A stretch of DNA of 64,000 nucleotides from NCBI GenBank assembly GCA_030435675.1, contig CM059621.1:10850001-10914000 (forward strand), given 5' to 3'. This document shows, one piece after another, positions 37,101-48,836 of the stretch. Position 1 is the stretch's first letter. Each line of letters begins with the position of its first letter. Below the pieces are notes generated by a model that had not been told where the DNA came from, did not search any database, and saw only the letters and a program-made list of their open reading frames with translations. The translations under genes were made by a program, and so were the position numbers. Origin of the DNA: Steinernema hermaphroditum (taxonomy: Eukaryota; Nematoda; Chromadorea; Rhabditida; Steinernematidae).

Positions 37101-38128
37101 CTTCTTGCCCGTTACCGTCAGCTTCAGCCATCCTCTCCACCTGAGCTCGCCTACGTGAACAAGTGCGCGAAGACGTGCTGTCCTGCGAACGGCATCTGGT
37201 CGGAGTGGACGGACCCTCCGAACTGCGCGGAAGCGTGTGGATCCTGCGCCAAAGGAATAAGGACCCGGAAGTGCTTGTCGGAGAACTTCGGATGCCCGTG
37301 CACGTAAGCAAAGCTCGCCTCTCCACAAACAGCCACAAGTCTTTAGCGGCGCGAATCAGTACGAAGGTTACTGTAAGACCCAAGTCTGCGCGTACCCAAA
37401 GAGGTCCTGCTGCGAAGGGTTCAAGGCCACGGTGGTCAACGGCATGATCGCCTGCGGTCCCCAAAGCGCTTACCCGGAGCCACCACCGGAGAAGACGACC
37501 TGCTGTCCTCCAGGAGGCAAGGGCCTCTGGAACGACTGGCAGGAGTGGTCGCCGTGTTCAGCGACTGCGTGTGGAGGGTGCCAGAAACGAACGAGGAGAC
37601 GTACCTGCGCCTCGGCACCCTTCGGCTGTCCATGTGTGGGATCGGCGACGGAAACGGGTTACTGTGACCAGCAGGTGTGCAGCAGCGGAAACGGGTGCTG
37701 CGCACCATTCTCCAAGACGGTGAATGTAAACAACGATCCCATCTGTCTTCAAGGAGGAACTGTAGGTTACCAAGCATAATTTGGGGTTTGGTTATATGAC
37801 AACTGGCTTTTGAACATAACCATCGAGTGAAAAATAGCACGATAGTTAGGAAACCCTAAAGACGACACTTCAGATGCCGCCTTGTAACCCCGAAGGACTG
37901 TGGTCAGAGTGGTCGTCTACCGCTTGCTCGGACACCTGTGGACTGTGTGGAGTGATGCAGAGGACCAGAACATGCGTCTCCGAGGCCGACGGCTGCCCGT
38001 GCAAGGGGCCAAGTGCCGAGGGCACCGAGTCCTGTGCATCGGAACTGTGCCTGCATCCACGCAGACCCTGCTGCGAAAACGCCAAGATGGGTGTCGAGAA
38101 CAGAAGAATCGTCTGCGTGAAGGCCTAG
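19159..38128 (+). CDS. Giant secreted mucin-like protein: DUF281-like x3, Ser/Thr array, TSP1-like x9
   Basis: Nineteen exons: 19159-19281, 19323-19403, 19444-19453, 19495-19682, 19742-19874, 20009-20190, 20517-20637, 20680-20879, 20923-21040, 21083-35391, 35436-35553, 35595-35905, 35949-36254, 36300-36590, 36635-36931, 36972-37089, 37128-37303, 37347-37761, 37874-38128. The sum is 17,752 nt, one more than a multiple of three; the extra base is at about 26808 (see findings). Without it the product would be about 5,916 aa. A signal peptide (MRFRWFVPLLLLTLSHAPLA) is followed by three DUF281-like domains, a low-complexity array that should be heavily O-glycosylated, and cysteine-rich modules with WSEWS cores. 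No membrane or GPI segment is seen, so secretion to a surface coat or matrix is likely (inference). AATAAA at 38172-38177. I know of no protein with this exact architecture. Confidence 0.8.
19495..21040 (+). other. Three tandem DUF281-like domains
   Basis: Each domain is split over two exons. First halves: 19495-19682 (CSQCPELKTDFDIFHEDADQ), 20009-20190 (CAQCPEIKTDFDIFHEDADQ) and 20680-20879 (CGNTCTKPSPEPP). Second halves: 19742-19874 (ETIICVDSSWHVYDLPLLGV), 20517-20637 (ELSISCSNGLWIVHDGILVG) and 20923-21040 (VTLHCTAAQLLALGKQNED). Each ends in VSC or VFC and leads into a short Ser/Thr linker. The pattern C-x2-C, gC...vxC, then ixC...W...vxVxC fits the worm-specific DUF281 family as I remember it; no molecular function is known for the family. 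Confidence 0.6.
21151..35190 (+). repeat. 14-kb coding minisatellite, 54-bp and 78-bp units
   Basis: The basic unit is 54 bp (18 aa: ESTETSELTSTEASSTTA), with N for T at position 6 or R for S at position 2 as common variants. It is interspersed with 36 copies of a 78-bp unit (26 aa, containing ESTLSPEPSSSSEASSSS), giving roughly 200 copies of the 54-bp unit. Units are identical or nearly so at synonymous sites, a sign of recent expansion or gene conversion. Both unit lengths are multiples of three, so the frame is kept. Rare variants are seen at 23933 (E to K), 25321 (A to T), 27340 (E to K) and 31574 (A to V). Confidence 0.95.
28307..30226 (+). repeat. Higher-order repeat, 240 bp x 8
   Basis: Eight consecutive 240-bp blocks, each one 78-bp unit followed by three 54-bp units in the fixed order ENS, ETS, RTETS. 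The blocks look identical over their whole length. A ninth block starts at 30227 but departs from the order after its second 54-bp unit. Confidence 0.95.
35265..38128 (+). other. Nine TSP1-like cysteine-rich modules
   Basis: The module consensus is CCP..G.WSEW....C.D.CGSC....R.R.C.S...GCPC.G.....C...C..PRRSCC.PF.....GRI.CGP. The first half carries a TSP1-like WSxWS core; the second half has a CC pair and a GxIxCGP end. Starts lie near 35265, 35640, 35797, 36122, 36463, 36801, 37180, 37500 and 37880. Module 2 has lost its second half and runs directly into module 3. Most modules are cut by a phase-2 intron at the same place, in the codon after CPC. TSP1 repeats bind matrix glycans and proteins; the partner here is unknown. 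Confidence 0.75.
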
Positions 38129-38281
38129 TCCGCCAAACAGATACTATTGCCCCTTAAAATGAGTACAAATCAATAAATGAATCTATGATATCGAGCAATT
38201 ACAAGTTGAAGAGATAACAACAATGTCACACGATTCTGTTATGGTTCCTTCTTTAGATATCCAGTGCCTTCCTAAAGTTAA

Positions 38282-38475
38282 ACGTGTTTTGGAGAACTGT
38301 GTGGAGTGATGCAGAGGACCAGAACATGATATTTTGCATATTTTGCAGGATGTCACAAAAAAATTCACTTTTTGACAAACCAACACTCCGACGTTTGTTT
38401 TATAGACAAACACTACAGACAACGATAATCCATCTTGTGGCGAGAATCAGTATGAAGCGGTGGGGAAACGACCGA
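38282..38475 (+). pseudogene. Relic of a TSP1-like module
   Basis: The stretch GAACTGTGTGGAGTGATGCA (from about 38293) and the bases after it through CAGAGGACCAGAACATG copy the last module (about 37940-37973). Further on, GCGAGAATCAGTATGAAG near 38440 resembles the exon start at 37347 (GCGCGAATCAGTACGAAG). The rest has decayed and stops follow. It lies after the gene's stop and poly(A) signal, so it is a dead duplicate. Confidence 0.6.
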
Positions 38476-38902
38476 TCACACCCAAATCTACTGGGCAGAA
38501 TGATGTATTTGTTTCGACAGATCGATACCGAAGACTCTGTCTATGAGAGGTGGATTTTGTGCAAGGGGTGAAGGGACATCCTGCCAGTGGGGGTACGGTA
38601 GAATAGAAATTATTTATTTGCTTAAATATTCTCTAAGAAATAGTTAATAGTTAAAGACATATATTAAATGTACATCCGTAGGTTCGAGATAAAGGCAGTT
38701 TTCTGGCTCCAGAGCCGCAGGAGTGTCGTAAGGCAGTGGGTAAGCACGACGATAAGGGAACTAAAGCGGCGACAAGTACTAAGAAGGTCTATCGGCTCTG
38801 CAGGAACGGGCTTTGTGGGATTAGATTAGGATGAGATCAGAGGTAGTCGGGTGATGTACGGTAGATGGAGGGAGGAGTAGGGCGATCAGAAGCGATCGAG
38901 AG

Positions 38903-40229
38903 CTAAACGGACGTTTTCCGCTTGCGGAGGTCCAGTTTCGTCCGCAAAATGCTGCAAAGGACCGCTAGGAAGGAGCAGGGGGAGGGGACTCACTGGTTGA
39001 TGGAGGACCTGGATGGCGCCGTCTCTCTGCGGCAGATACCGTCGGCGATGAGTTGCTCACGGATCTCGGACTGCCGTGTCATGCCCAGACGGAAACGGTA
39101 GTCGCGGATGGCGATGACCAGCGGAGACTCGATGCGACCTTCCTTTGCGTCCTTTGGCCGCACGGAACCTGTCGTGCGGAATCTGCAAAAAAGGCGGTAA
39201 ACACGGTGAGGTGACTCCCCCGCAGCGGAGAACAACAGCATCGCTTTCGCTACGCGGAAGGAGATCGAAAGTTGTTTTGGGAGAGGTTGTTTGTAAAAAA
39301 GTCCCGCTGCTTTGACGATAACTCACCGGTTGAGGATCTTGGAGACGCAGCTGTGAGTGACGCATAGCTTCTTGGAGATGTCGCAGATCTTCCACCCACT
39401 CTGGTAGAGCTGCACGATCTGCTCGCGTTCGCTCATCGAGAGAGGCAGTCCGGGGCTGTAGGTCCTCCCCAGCTGGTTGGTGCCTGAACAGGAATGGGTT
39501 CTTCCCGTGCACGGCTTCAGCACTCACCGGAACTTCTTCCCTGGGCTCCTCCCTGCTCCTTGCGACCTGTCGTGGCTGTGGGAGCACGGTAGTCGTAGTC
39601 CTGGCTGGCGATGCTCGACGGCGGGCTGTCGGCCGGAGACCCCCCGTCGGAGAGGAGCTCATCGCACGAGGACGAGGAGCCCGAGTCGCGGTGGGCGAAG
39701 CTGAATCGGTCGATGGGCGGCAGGGGAGAGCTGGCGCTCCGGAGGGGACGTTCGCCCTACAACGAATACCGTAGGAGCGAAGCAGACGTGTTTGTGTGAA
39801 GAACGTCGGAGAAACTTGAAGTCAGAATTTCGACAAAAAAGAACGAAAAGTGCGCAAAATTAATTAGGACTGATCGGGCAGCCAGCCCCAGTCGCTTCGC
39901 TTTACAGCGACAGAAGGCTTCAGAAGAGGAATTCATGCTTGTTTATTGCGAGGAGACGACTTAATCGTGCCCCTTATGGCATAAATCAAGCGAAGCGGTG
40001 GTTAGGGAGGTATAGGTAACCGGTTCGGTTTTTGCAAATCGTCGTCTACAGTCTACGAGAACAAAGGTTCGCTCGATCGGCGACGACCGATCGCGAAACG
40101 GCAAAACAACGCCGAACTTACGTTGAGCCACGCGTAGAAGTCGCGTTCGAGTGTCTCCGGCGTGGACAGGTCGATGACGAAGTGGCCCTCGGGCACGTCG
40201 GTCTTCAAAAGGTCGTCTGTGGCGCCCAT
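38903..40229 (-). CDS. Short Pax protein, paired domain at the C-terminus
   Basis: Exons (minus): 40229-40122, 39756-39528, 39483-39327, 39182-38994, 38951-38903; 243 aa. Residues 1-110 are acidic and Ser/Pro-rich (SFAHRDSGSSSSCDELLSDG). The paired domain follows from about residue 113: NQLGRTYSPGLPLSMSEREQ, then the PAI helices with WKICDISKKLCVTHSCVSKI, the SVRP linker, and the RED part with IRDYRFRLGMTRQSEIREQL ending SRSSINHILRTKL. The protein stops 10 residues later, so it has no octapeptide or homeodomain. It is a sequence-specific DNA-binding regulator by family. It is more divergent than Pax6 or Pax2 types; a pax-3-like or N-terminal-Pax-like worm gene is possible. AATAAA on the minus strand at 38618-38613. 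Confidence 0.85.
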
Positions 40230-43200
40230 GGCGGTGGTCTGCAAACGAAGCCAGCTGAGAGGGTGAGGAGGGGGCACGCGGAAGACGAAGCAGAAACAGG
40301 TTAGGGCCACCGGTCGGCCGGTCTGCCGCCGATTGACTAATTAACGGGTTGCTGTGCGGGGGTGGCGAGCCTTTGCCCCTAAGGGGTTCAGATGGCGGGG
40401 GGCGTGGCGCCGAGGGGAGGGAAAACGAAGAAGGAAGAGGCGGCGGTAGAGGACGGCGATCGCCGCAAATACGCATAGCACAGGAAAGTGCACTTTGCGC
40501 GAATCGAGGAGACATAAGTCAAGATGCAAAAAACGAATGATTAATGAGATTCGGTTGGAGCCGAAAAGGAGGAAGAAAAAGGGAAGGGGCGGCGAGAGGC
40601 GCTGCAAGAAGGCGTACAAAAACGGGCCGAGATCGATAGGGGTTGCAAATGCAAGGGACGCCATAAAAAGTGACACTTTTGCCAAAAGAATGAATTCTGA
40701 AGACCACCAACGTCTGTCTGGCCCTAAGTGAAAAGACCTCCAAGATTTATGTGACCCCCGGAGCGAATGCATGGAATTTTTGTCTTTCAATGAGTCGAAT
40801 CCGCGTTTCGAGGACTCTCAAGCACTATAATCCTGTCGCTGATTAGTCGGCTAGCCAGCGCGAACAAGTTCCTGCGAGGGGCGCCAATCAAGGAGAAAAG
40901 GCGGCTAAAACAAAACAGTTCGGCCGACGCACAGGTCATGTTCTCCGTCAAAACAGATTATTGCCCGGGGAGGGCGGAAGAAGCAAAAACGGAGAGAACA
41001 AGCTCGAGGGGAGAGCGCCACGCGCGAAACGATGAAACATGGGAAGACGATGTGGCCGTTTGTGGGAAACGGCGAAAGACCGGTGGAGGGCCCGGATTAG
41101 GCGTGATCGCTCGCGGCGAATCGCGACCGCAATAACAAAGCAACTTGCAGAAGAAGAAGAGGAATCCAATTACGGAGGATACATGCAATTTGCTCTTTTT
41201 GATTACGGTAAGAAGGCTTGTGGATCCAGTTTCCGCCATAAGCTTGCACGTCAACTCAAAAAGTCGCCTTTCGATGAAAGCAGACGTCAGGTTGCAAACG
41301 GAGGAAATTCGGAGTCCGAGCGCCGGAGGAATTCCCGAGGAGTACCGCGACACGCTCCAAATTACCGAAATCAGCTCTGTAGCGCGGAGAAGCGCCTCGA
41401 TACCGGTTGGCGGCATCCGCACTCATCAGTCACCAGAGACAAACGACCTCAGCGCCTTCTCGAGGAGGCTCGGAAGGCGCCGAAAAGACTTTCGACGCGT
41501 TTGCAACAAACAGCGCGCGAAACGGATGGAGGCGCACTTAGCCCGCGGGGGGAGGAGTGACCACCCGCCGAGGATCGGGATGTTGCATGCGGGAAGACTG
41601 ATGACCGGTCGCCGAGGGCTTTAATGGAGCGCTTTCCTCGAAACAGGTAGCCGAGGGAAAGTGGCGAGGTGTTAGTCATTAAGTGGCGAATTGCGTTTAC
41701 GGAGTTTCAAGTGGAATGGACTTCGGTGGACGGATTCTGGATGTAGCCCGAGGCGCCACCACGGGCAGAGTCAATTGGTACTTGAGGAAGACACAAAACA
41801 GTGCATCTCTTAGGGATTAGGGCAGGAAAAGCTGCCGAGGAAGTGGTCAGTCTGTAGCAGATTCGGAAAAAGATTTCTCAGATCTGCATTTTGGCAAAAA
41901 GGATGTGGAAGGGGTTTTTGCAGAATGCCCTTGGCCTTGTGTCGACGCCACAGGAAAATCGCTACAGTTGGAAACTCGAAAACACTTCCACAAGATCATC
42001 AAGATCATCGTCGGCGACCTAATCGATTTTCTCGGAGACAAACAACTTCAAGGTCGGACGGGACGTCGGCGGCAAATCATGACACAAAACACGACCATTT
42101 TTGTGCTGATCTCGGGAGTTGCAGCTGCCGGTCACCGCCGACGGCGACGTGCACTCCGAACCCGCAGTTCTCGCCCGGATCGCTCGGTTGTTTACGTTTG
42201 GAGCGCAGGGAGCACGAGCACACATCACAGACTGCCGCGCGGGTGCTTCTCCGGACACCCTCGACGCGACCCAGGCGCTGAGTCACCGACCCGGAGGACG
42301 AACGAAACCGAAAGGATTCTCAGGGGAACGCCTGTCGAGAGCGAAAACGACGGCTGGCGACGCAATGGAGACGCCTCGGGGCACGGGCTCCGCGCCTCGA
42401 GACGACAGTCACGCAACCAGAAGCCGGCCAGATTCTACAATAGAGGAGGAATCGCGGCGCGCGATTACGCGGATTTCGACGCCCACAATTTGTAATTAAT
42501 AATTGGCGACGTCGATAATGCGTCGTCCGCGTGTTCTGTACAGACAAAGAAACACAAAAAGCGCCGTCGGGAGACATCATCTAGGTGTGTACCCTATTTG
42601 GGGGTCTTCGGGAGTCTCGGCTGCCATTTGTCAGTCCTCCGCCTAAGGTCGTTGGATGCATCTCGCCTACCGTAAATCACGCCACTGCCCAGAGAAAGTA
42701 AACAAACGTGGAACCTGAAAGGAAAGTCCGCTGGTTCGGCGGGGAATGCCGCCGGCGTAAACAGTGAAAGCAGAAGGCGTAAATAGGTTTTCAAGGACAG
42801 CGCCGGTTCGTCTAAACAGTTTGGCGCCGATCAGCGATCCATCACTCCTTTTTGCACCGTTTCGAGGAAGTTTCCGAGATTTGCCGATTTCGGGAAGTAT
42901 AGCAAAACGGGTATAGCGAGAAATGAATTTTAAACATAGCGCCTAAAAAGGGACGTCTGAAAGCCGTCGGAATTCGGCGACCACAGAGCAGCTCCACCGA
43001 AGGCAAAAAGAAGCGAGAATCGAGGAAGAAGGAGTTGCAAATTAAGTGAGGTCACGTTGGAGCAAAGGTGAAGAACGGGCGAAATCGAAGCGATCGCTCG
43101 CCGATCTGACGAAGTGGCCTCTGAATTCGATCCCGCCGTTCTCTTTTTTGGGCGCGAATCTGCTGATCTGACCGAATTTTGTGTTGTAAACGAACACATC

Positions 43201-46200
43201 ATTGATGAAATATCTTCCAAATTTTGCAGCCTCGTCCATCTGCCTACGGTAGTCTCTGGCCCCGCAGACCGGCACTCGTCATTTCCCTCATTTTTCTTCT
43301 GCAAAAAGAGTTCCGTTGAAACCCAATCGATCACCGAAGAGGAACTACCGAGTAAATGCACCGGTTTGTGTTCTCGCCTAGAAGGCGCATTAAACAAAAG
43401 CCCAAAAGGATAACTCTTGCGAACCGGTGCGAGAACCGACGTCGGGGACGAAAAAACAAATAGGCGCGGGTGGTGCGCAGCAGAGCGCGCGAGAAAAGTT
43501 ACAAACGACGGCGCCTCTAATCGCGTAATTAACACGAGGAGACCCCTCCGGGTGCCCTTGCAGGGGAGCCCCAGGAGCTCCGAGGGGTTCCGAGGACGAA
43601 AGCGAAAGTGGAGACGCGGAGGAGTCGGGGGAGTCAAAAAAATAAAGCGGATTGGGGTCACCGCCGCCGCCATCTGCGGATTCACTTTCGAGGCGACCTC
43701 TGCAGGACGACATATACACTTCTGGAAATCCTCGGCGTCCACATGCACGCCTAAAGACGCCGAGAGGTCGTGCGCGCGGAAGGGAAACTCCGTAAGCCGA
43801 AGATTTGCCTCGTAAGACCTCCTTGAACCAAATCCCAAATCGCCGCCATTCACCGACAGCGCTAAATCCCAAATCCGCAGATATACGAAAAGAAAAACGA
43901 GAAGTGAGTGCAGGGAAGACGTCGGCGAGGGGCCAGTAGGCCGAACACAGAAGCCTTGGTACGGCGCCGACCGATATGTCACTTTATAGACCTTTATCTG
44001 AAGGAGGAGTCTCTGATAGCCCTGAATCACCCACTAAACCGCTTGTTTACGTTTTTGCTCTAGCTTGTCTGGGATAAAATTTAAAGCAGAAGTTGGGCAT
44101 AAGGACGAAAGACTAAGAGCGACTACGGTGGCTGTAAAAGTTTGAGAGCATGTCAATCGAACCATACTTGTCATCTGACCGTAGTCTTGTTGCAAGTATA
44201 AACGATAAACACAATAATGACTATCGTCGCAGGCCTTGTGCGACTCGTGGTGTTCAAAATCAAAAACATTGACAAATAGCGCAAGATGTGTTTTAAATCT
44301 AGCGGCTTCGACGGTTCACTCGATTGAAAACTGGTTCTCGCACGCTATATTTAAATTTCAATCTTTCACAAAAGATATAAAAGTGATGATACCTTTAGTT
44401 AGTATGATTAGTGACCTTTGAATGCGAATCAATGCCTCCACATGACCACTTTGAAGAGGAGTCGTCATCTGTGACTCCGCACCCTTTAGGCCTTTCTGAT
44501 TCGACTAACTCGAGGTTTGCAAGATGTCGGTCGCAGCTCAGCCTTAGAGTCCGGTTAAGAAGGAGACTGCAGAGGAATGCACTCATTTGGTTTTTCGTGA
44601 ATTCCGTCTGAGTCACCGCGGGTTCGAATCAATCTTTCGGTCCAATTAACTTTTTGGCGAACTCCGTTTTGAGCTGCTGACGCGATCGGGTTGACTCATC
44701 CACTCTCGGCGCTCCCGACCCGAAAAACGCTCGAGGAAGTGTTGTAAGAGCCCAAACAGCGGCCGTCTCACCACCGGTCACCTTTTTGGGCGCCTTCTGT
44801 CGGCTCCACCGCATTCTGACTGCCGGCTTTGGCTCGCAAACAAAACTGTGCAAGAACGGACGGAGCAGGTTCTTGCCGAACAGACTAATTAACCGAATTA
44901 ATGCGAATATTGGGCTCAAAATTGTCGCTTCCTTGGCGATCAGTGATCGGCACGTACTCGCCCTCTTTTTGCATCACTCGGGGTGCCCTTGACTTTTTGC
45001 AATCCGCTGTTTCCGAAACAACAGCTTCGCCGAGTTCTTTGGCCTCTGTGCGCGGACCCTCCTCAGAATCGGCGCCCCTTTTTCTGCGCCTTTTCACCCC
45101 TCCGATGAGCTTACAGAAGGATTACACCGAGATTTAATCCTAATCCGATCTGACTCGATCTCTCTTCCAACGCCAAAACCAGAAACCGGCGATTCGTTTT
45201 GTTTTTTCTTCGCACTCTTCGATTCAGTTTCTCGAAATTCGAATAAAAACGAAGGGACTCCGCGACGACGCAGATCTTCTGTCCTCTCTCCCAGGTCCGG
45301 AGTCCTTCTGGTGCAGCATAAACACTTGTACTCTCAGCGGGCACACTCTCGAAGACACGTTCTCCGAGGGGAAGTTTAAAACGTCTGCAGAAAGCAGTTC
45401 GCTCCGACGAGCCAAAAAAGGTTTGATTTATGACGATAACGCGCCAGAAGGGATACGATATTGCAATATTCGTAAACAACTTTTTGTGCGCCCGCGGCGT
45501 CTGAGAACGTCGGAAGGAGCACTCGAGTGGAGTCGATTGGACCTTGACAGTGGTGGCTTGCAGCCTCTGGAGAAGTCTGAACAGACGCCGAGAAGACGCC
45601 TCCATCGATCTTCTGCAGAGGCAAAAACCGTATTCCCTCCGAGAGCGCCTCCGAGAGGTTTTGCGAGCCCAAAAAGGACTGAAGAAAACAGAGAAGGGGG
45701 AGAAGGCGGGATGAAAAGACGCGCAGAGACCGCCTTTTTACGTCGTTTTTGACCTTAGCGACCAATCCCGTGCAGTTAAAAAGTTCGACTTCTGGTTGTC
45801 TTAATCTTTCGGCGCCGAAAGGAGGTCACTGCCAAAATAAGGACACATGCGTCACTAACTGAGCGATTTTGACAAATGGGAATTAGGAAGACGACCCTTG
45901 CGCGAGATGCATTGAAATATGTAGAAACAATAAAGAAATTTTGATTATATCTCCTTGCTTGTAGTGCATCTGCATCTACAACTGACTACAAGGCGGCGTC
46001 AGGAATCTCCTGTTTTTGGAATTGTGCGTGGAGTTTCAAACTCACTGAAAGTTCCAAAAGCAAGGACAAAAACGCTTAAAAAATATTCTTTGACCCGAAA
46101 ATTTACATTTTCTTCGAGCATATGATCGTTCTTCGAAGCCATCAAAAGTTGAACTAAATGCGTAAAAGTGAACGCATTGCATTATGGTCAGCAAAAAGTA

Positions 46201-48836
46201 AATGAATGGATATTCTAAGTGAATAGATTTGAGTTTACGAGTTTACGTTCGATAAAATACAGTACTCTTAATAATTGAGAACCTTTCAAGGATGAAAAAA
46301 TCGATTGGTTAGTTAATTCAAAGCTATCCAGAAATGACAGTGTCCCTTACTTCTTGTATTATACGCTGAGCTTGCTCTCTTTCGGAAGGACACCTTTAGT
46401 TCCAAAACAAATTTGAAATTCAAGCACCAAAACTGAAAGCTCCACAAGAATCTTTTTCTGGGGCACACCAACAGGGACACCCGATATTGTTCCTTTGTGT
46501 TGTTGGAGAAGCTGAGTGATGAGTAGAAGACACTAAAAGAGGACCTCTACGATTCTCGCTTTCTTCAGATCGGTTCAAGAACGAAGCCTCTTCTGATCAT
46601 GCTCCTGCAACCTCGTAACGCATTGCCTAAAACCGTACCTTCGCCAAATCTCACAGCGAACCATCACCTTCGTCTTCAAAAACCTGCCCCAAAGAAAGTG
46701 TCACCGATTTCTCGCTGCGTCTACCGTAGTCTCCGCCGTCTGTCATCACCGTTAATTACAGATGAAAGGGTGAATTTTTCAAAAATTTTCGTTATCGTCG
46801 AGAAAACTAATTTGGGCCGAAAAAATGGCAAAAGACAGATGATGGTCGTTATTCGTGCTCTGCGTAGACGAATCCATCTTTCGTCTTCTTGAGAGTACGT
46901 GCGTGGCAAAAAGAAGAAGACTGCTGTCAACCAGAATTCGGACCAGGAGAAGGCCTGTCTGGGCTTTTTGCGAATCCGTCAAAATGGCGAATTGATTGAT
47001 AGGGCAGATAACGCAAACCGATCTGTTTATCGGAGTATCGTATAAGGGTTACAACAAGGCGATCCACAAAAAACGGCGCGCGGAAAGTGGTTGTACTCTG
47101 CAGATTGACTCCGATTGACTTATAAATCACAGCGACAGCACGGATTAATTTTCGCTTCGTGCAATTTTTGCGAACGAAGGGGTACGGTAGACGGGTCAAC
47201 GAGAACATTTCAGCCGATTTTTGGGAGCCGACGGAAGGGGCGCTGGCAGTACTACTCTGAGGAGTTGCACGACAGAGGGGACATTAAGTTTTTGAGCCTA
47301 ACAACCTTGTAAGACCACGCGCCCTCGGCTCGTTCCGAACGTTAATTCCCAGCGAACACCTCCTAATACGACGAAAACTTTACGATATTCACGCTGATGG
47401 TGGCGCGCTTTTTCCCCTGGGACGGGGTCACACGTGGTTAGCGACAAAGTAGCGTTCTGTAAGTGGAGCGCATCTGACGAGGCAACGTGATCTCCAGCTG
47501 AAAACAAGGACGCTGAGCTGTTTTGTAAGGCTAAATGATGCATAGAACTGCAGTCAATTCAGGACACTTATTCGTTGTTGGGATGACACGTCACCAGGAA
47601 CCGTAGTCATGTGAGGAGCAATGACAAGAGTTCCTCAAATGGTCTCGATGAGAACCTTTTGATTTTGGTCGGTCAAACGCACAGAAAATGCAAAGAAGTT
47701 CGACTAGAACTCCCGTGATAGAGGGGCATATAGGGTATACCGTCCAAATAGACGTTGTTTGCATTGGATACAAATGAATTTAAAAAAGATAGAGCTGTGC
47801 TCAAAAAAGAATGCGCAGACGATCTTAAATCTCACAATGCGACTGTTCAGATGATCACCTTCCACTATGTACCTTCCCATTATTAACTACTAAGAACAAC
47901 TCAACAAATTGGCGATGTTGACAAGGATACGGTCAGTTTTCTGCACGAAAAATGTATAAAATTTTGCTTTTAAGTCGTGCACCTCTTTTTTGAGACATAA
48001 CTATAAATCAAATCTATATAAGGGAAGGTCGAAGATAAGATAAAATAACCTAGGGCCGTTTACTGTGGAAACACCGAAGCAACGTCCGCCCAATAGGGTC
48101 GCAAACCCCCGAAACCTCTCCAAATAGAAGAGTCTCAAAACAAACTGACCTAACCGAATGGAAACCTGAATCGGAGAGAAACATGGCGACCCGTAACAAT
48201 ACAAACAATCGTCGCGCCTCGCTCTTCGTGACCGCCGTTAGGCATGCGCCTAAACAAGCCTTCTTTCGATTACGAGTCCATCGCGCAGTCATAAAAAGAC
48301 GAACACCTCGGCGCCCTCGTCGGTAATCATCGGCGCCGCGGATGTTCTCCGTTTACGGCCGTTTTACCGCGGACAGTCCCGCCAAGGAAGCGTCGTCGAG
48401 AGGCGAAGCTGTGAACCACTTTCGAGGAGAGATCCGGCCCTCGTGGCGCTGCTCACGTCACGATAATCAAATTGGATGATTACGGGAGGATGAGCGCCGC
48501 GTTTAATTGACGCGTGTAAAATAATTTCTCGCGGCGGAATCCATCTTCTTCGGATCCGTTGTTCCACGGGACTTTTTGTTTTCGCCTCGGTGGGACTGAG
48601 GCGAAAACGGGAGAGGAAAGCGGGCATCGGAGGCAAATCAGGGAAACGGATCGGGGACGATCGCGTGGAGAAGCCGAAGATGACGCTGGCGGCAACATCC
48701 TCTTCGCGCCTCTCGAAAGGATAACATCGGACGGGCGGCGAAACTAGCCTGATAATGGACGAAAACTTTATTGCATAAGGGATCTCTAAGATCTAATTTA
48801 CATTGGGGAAACAACGATAAATAACAACGAGGGGGA
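40230..48836. other. 8.6-kb gene-poor stretch between Pax and spd-1
   Basis: I find no exon that I can support. A 366-codon minus frame at 42930-44030 has no recognisable motif and odd composition; long chance frames also run opposite to it. The part at 45.8-48.0 kb is AT-rich. As the flank upstream of Pax (-) and downstream of the PRC1 homologue (-), it may hold distal Pax control elements or non-coding RNA, but the sequence alone does not show them. Confidence 0.5.

Noticed and set aside
42930..44030. 366-codon minus-strand frame
   Set aside because: No recognisable motif, composition unlike a protein, and other long chance frames overlap it on both strands.
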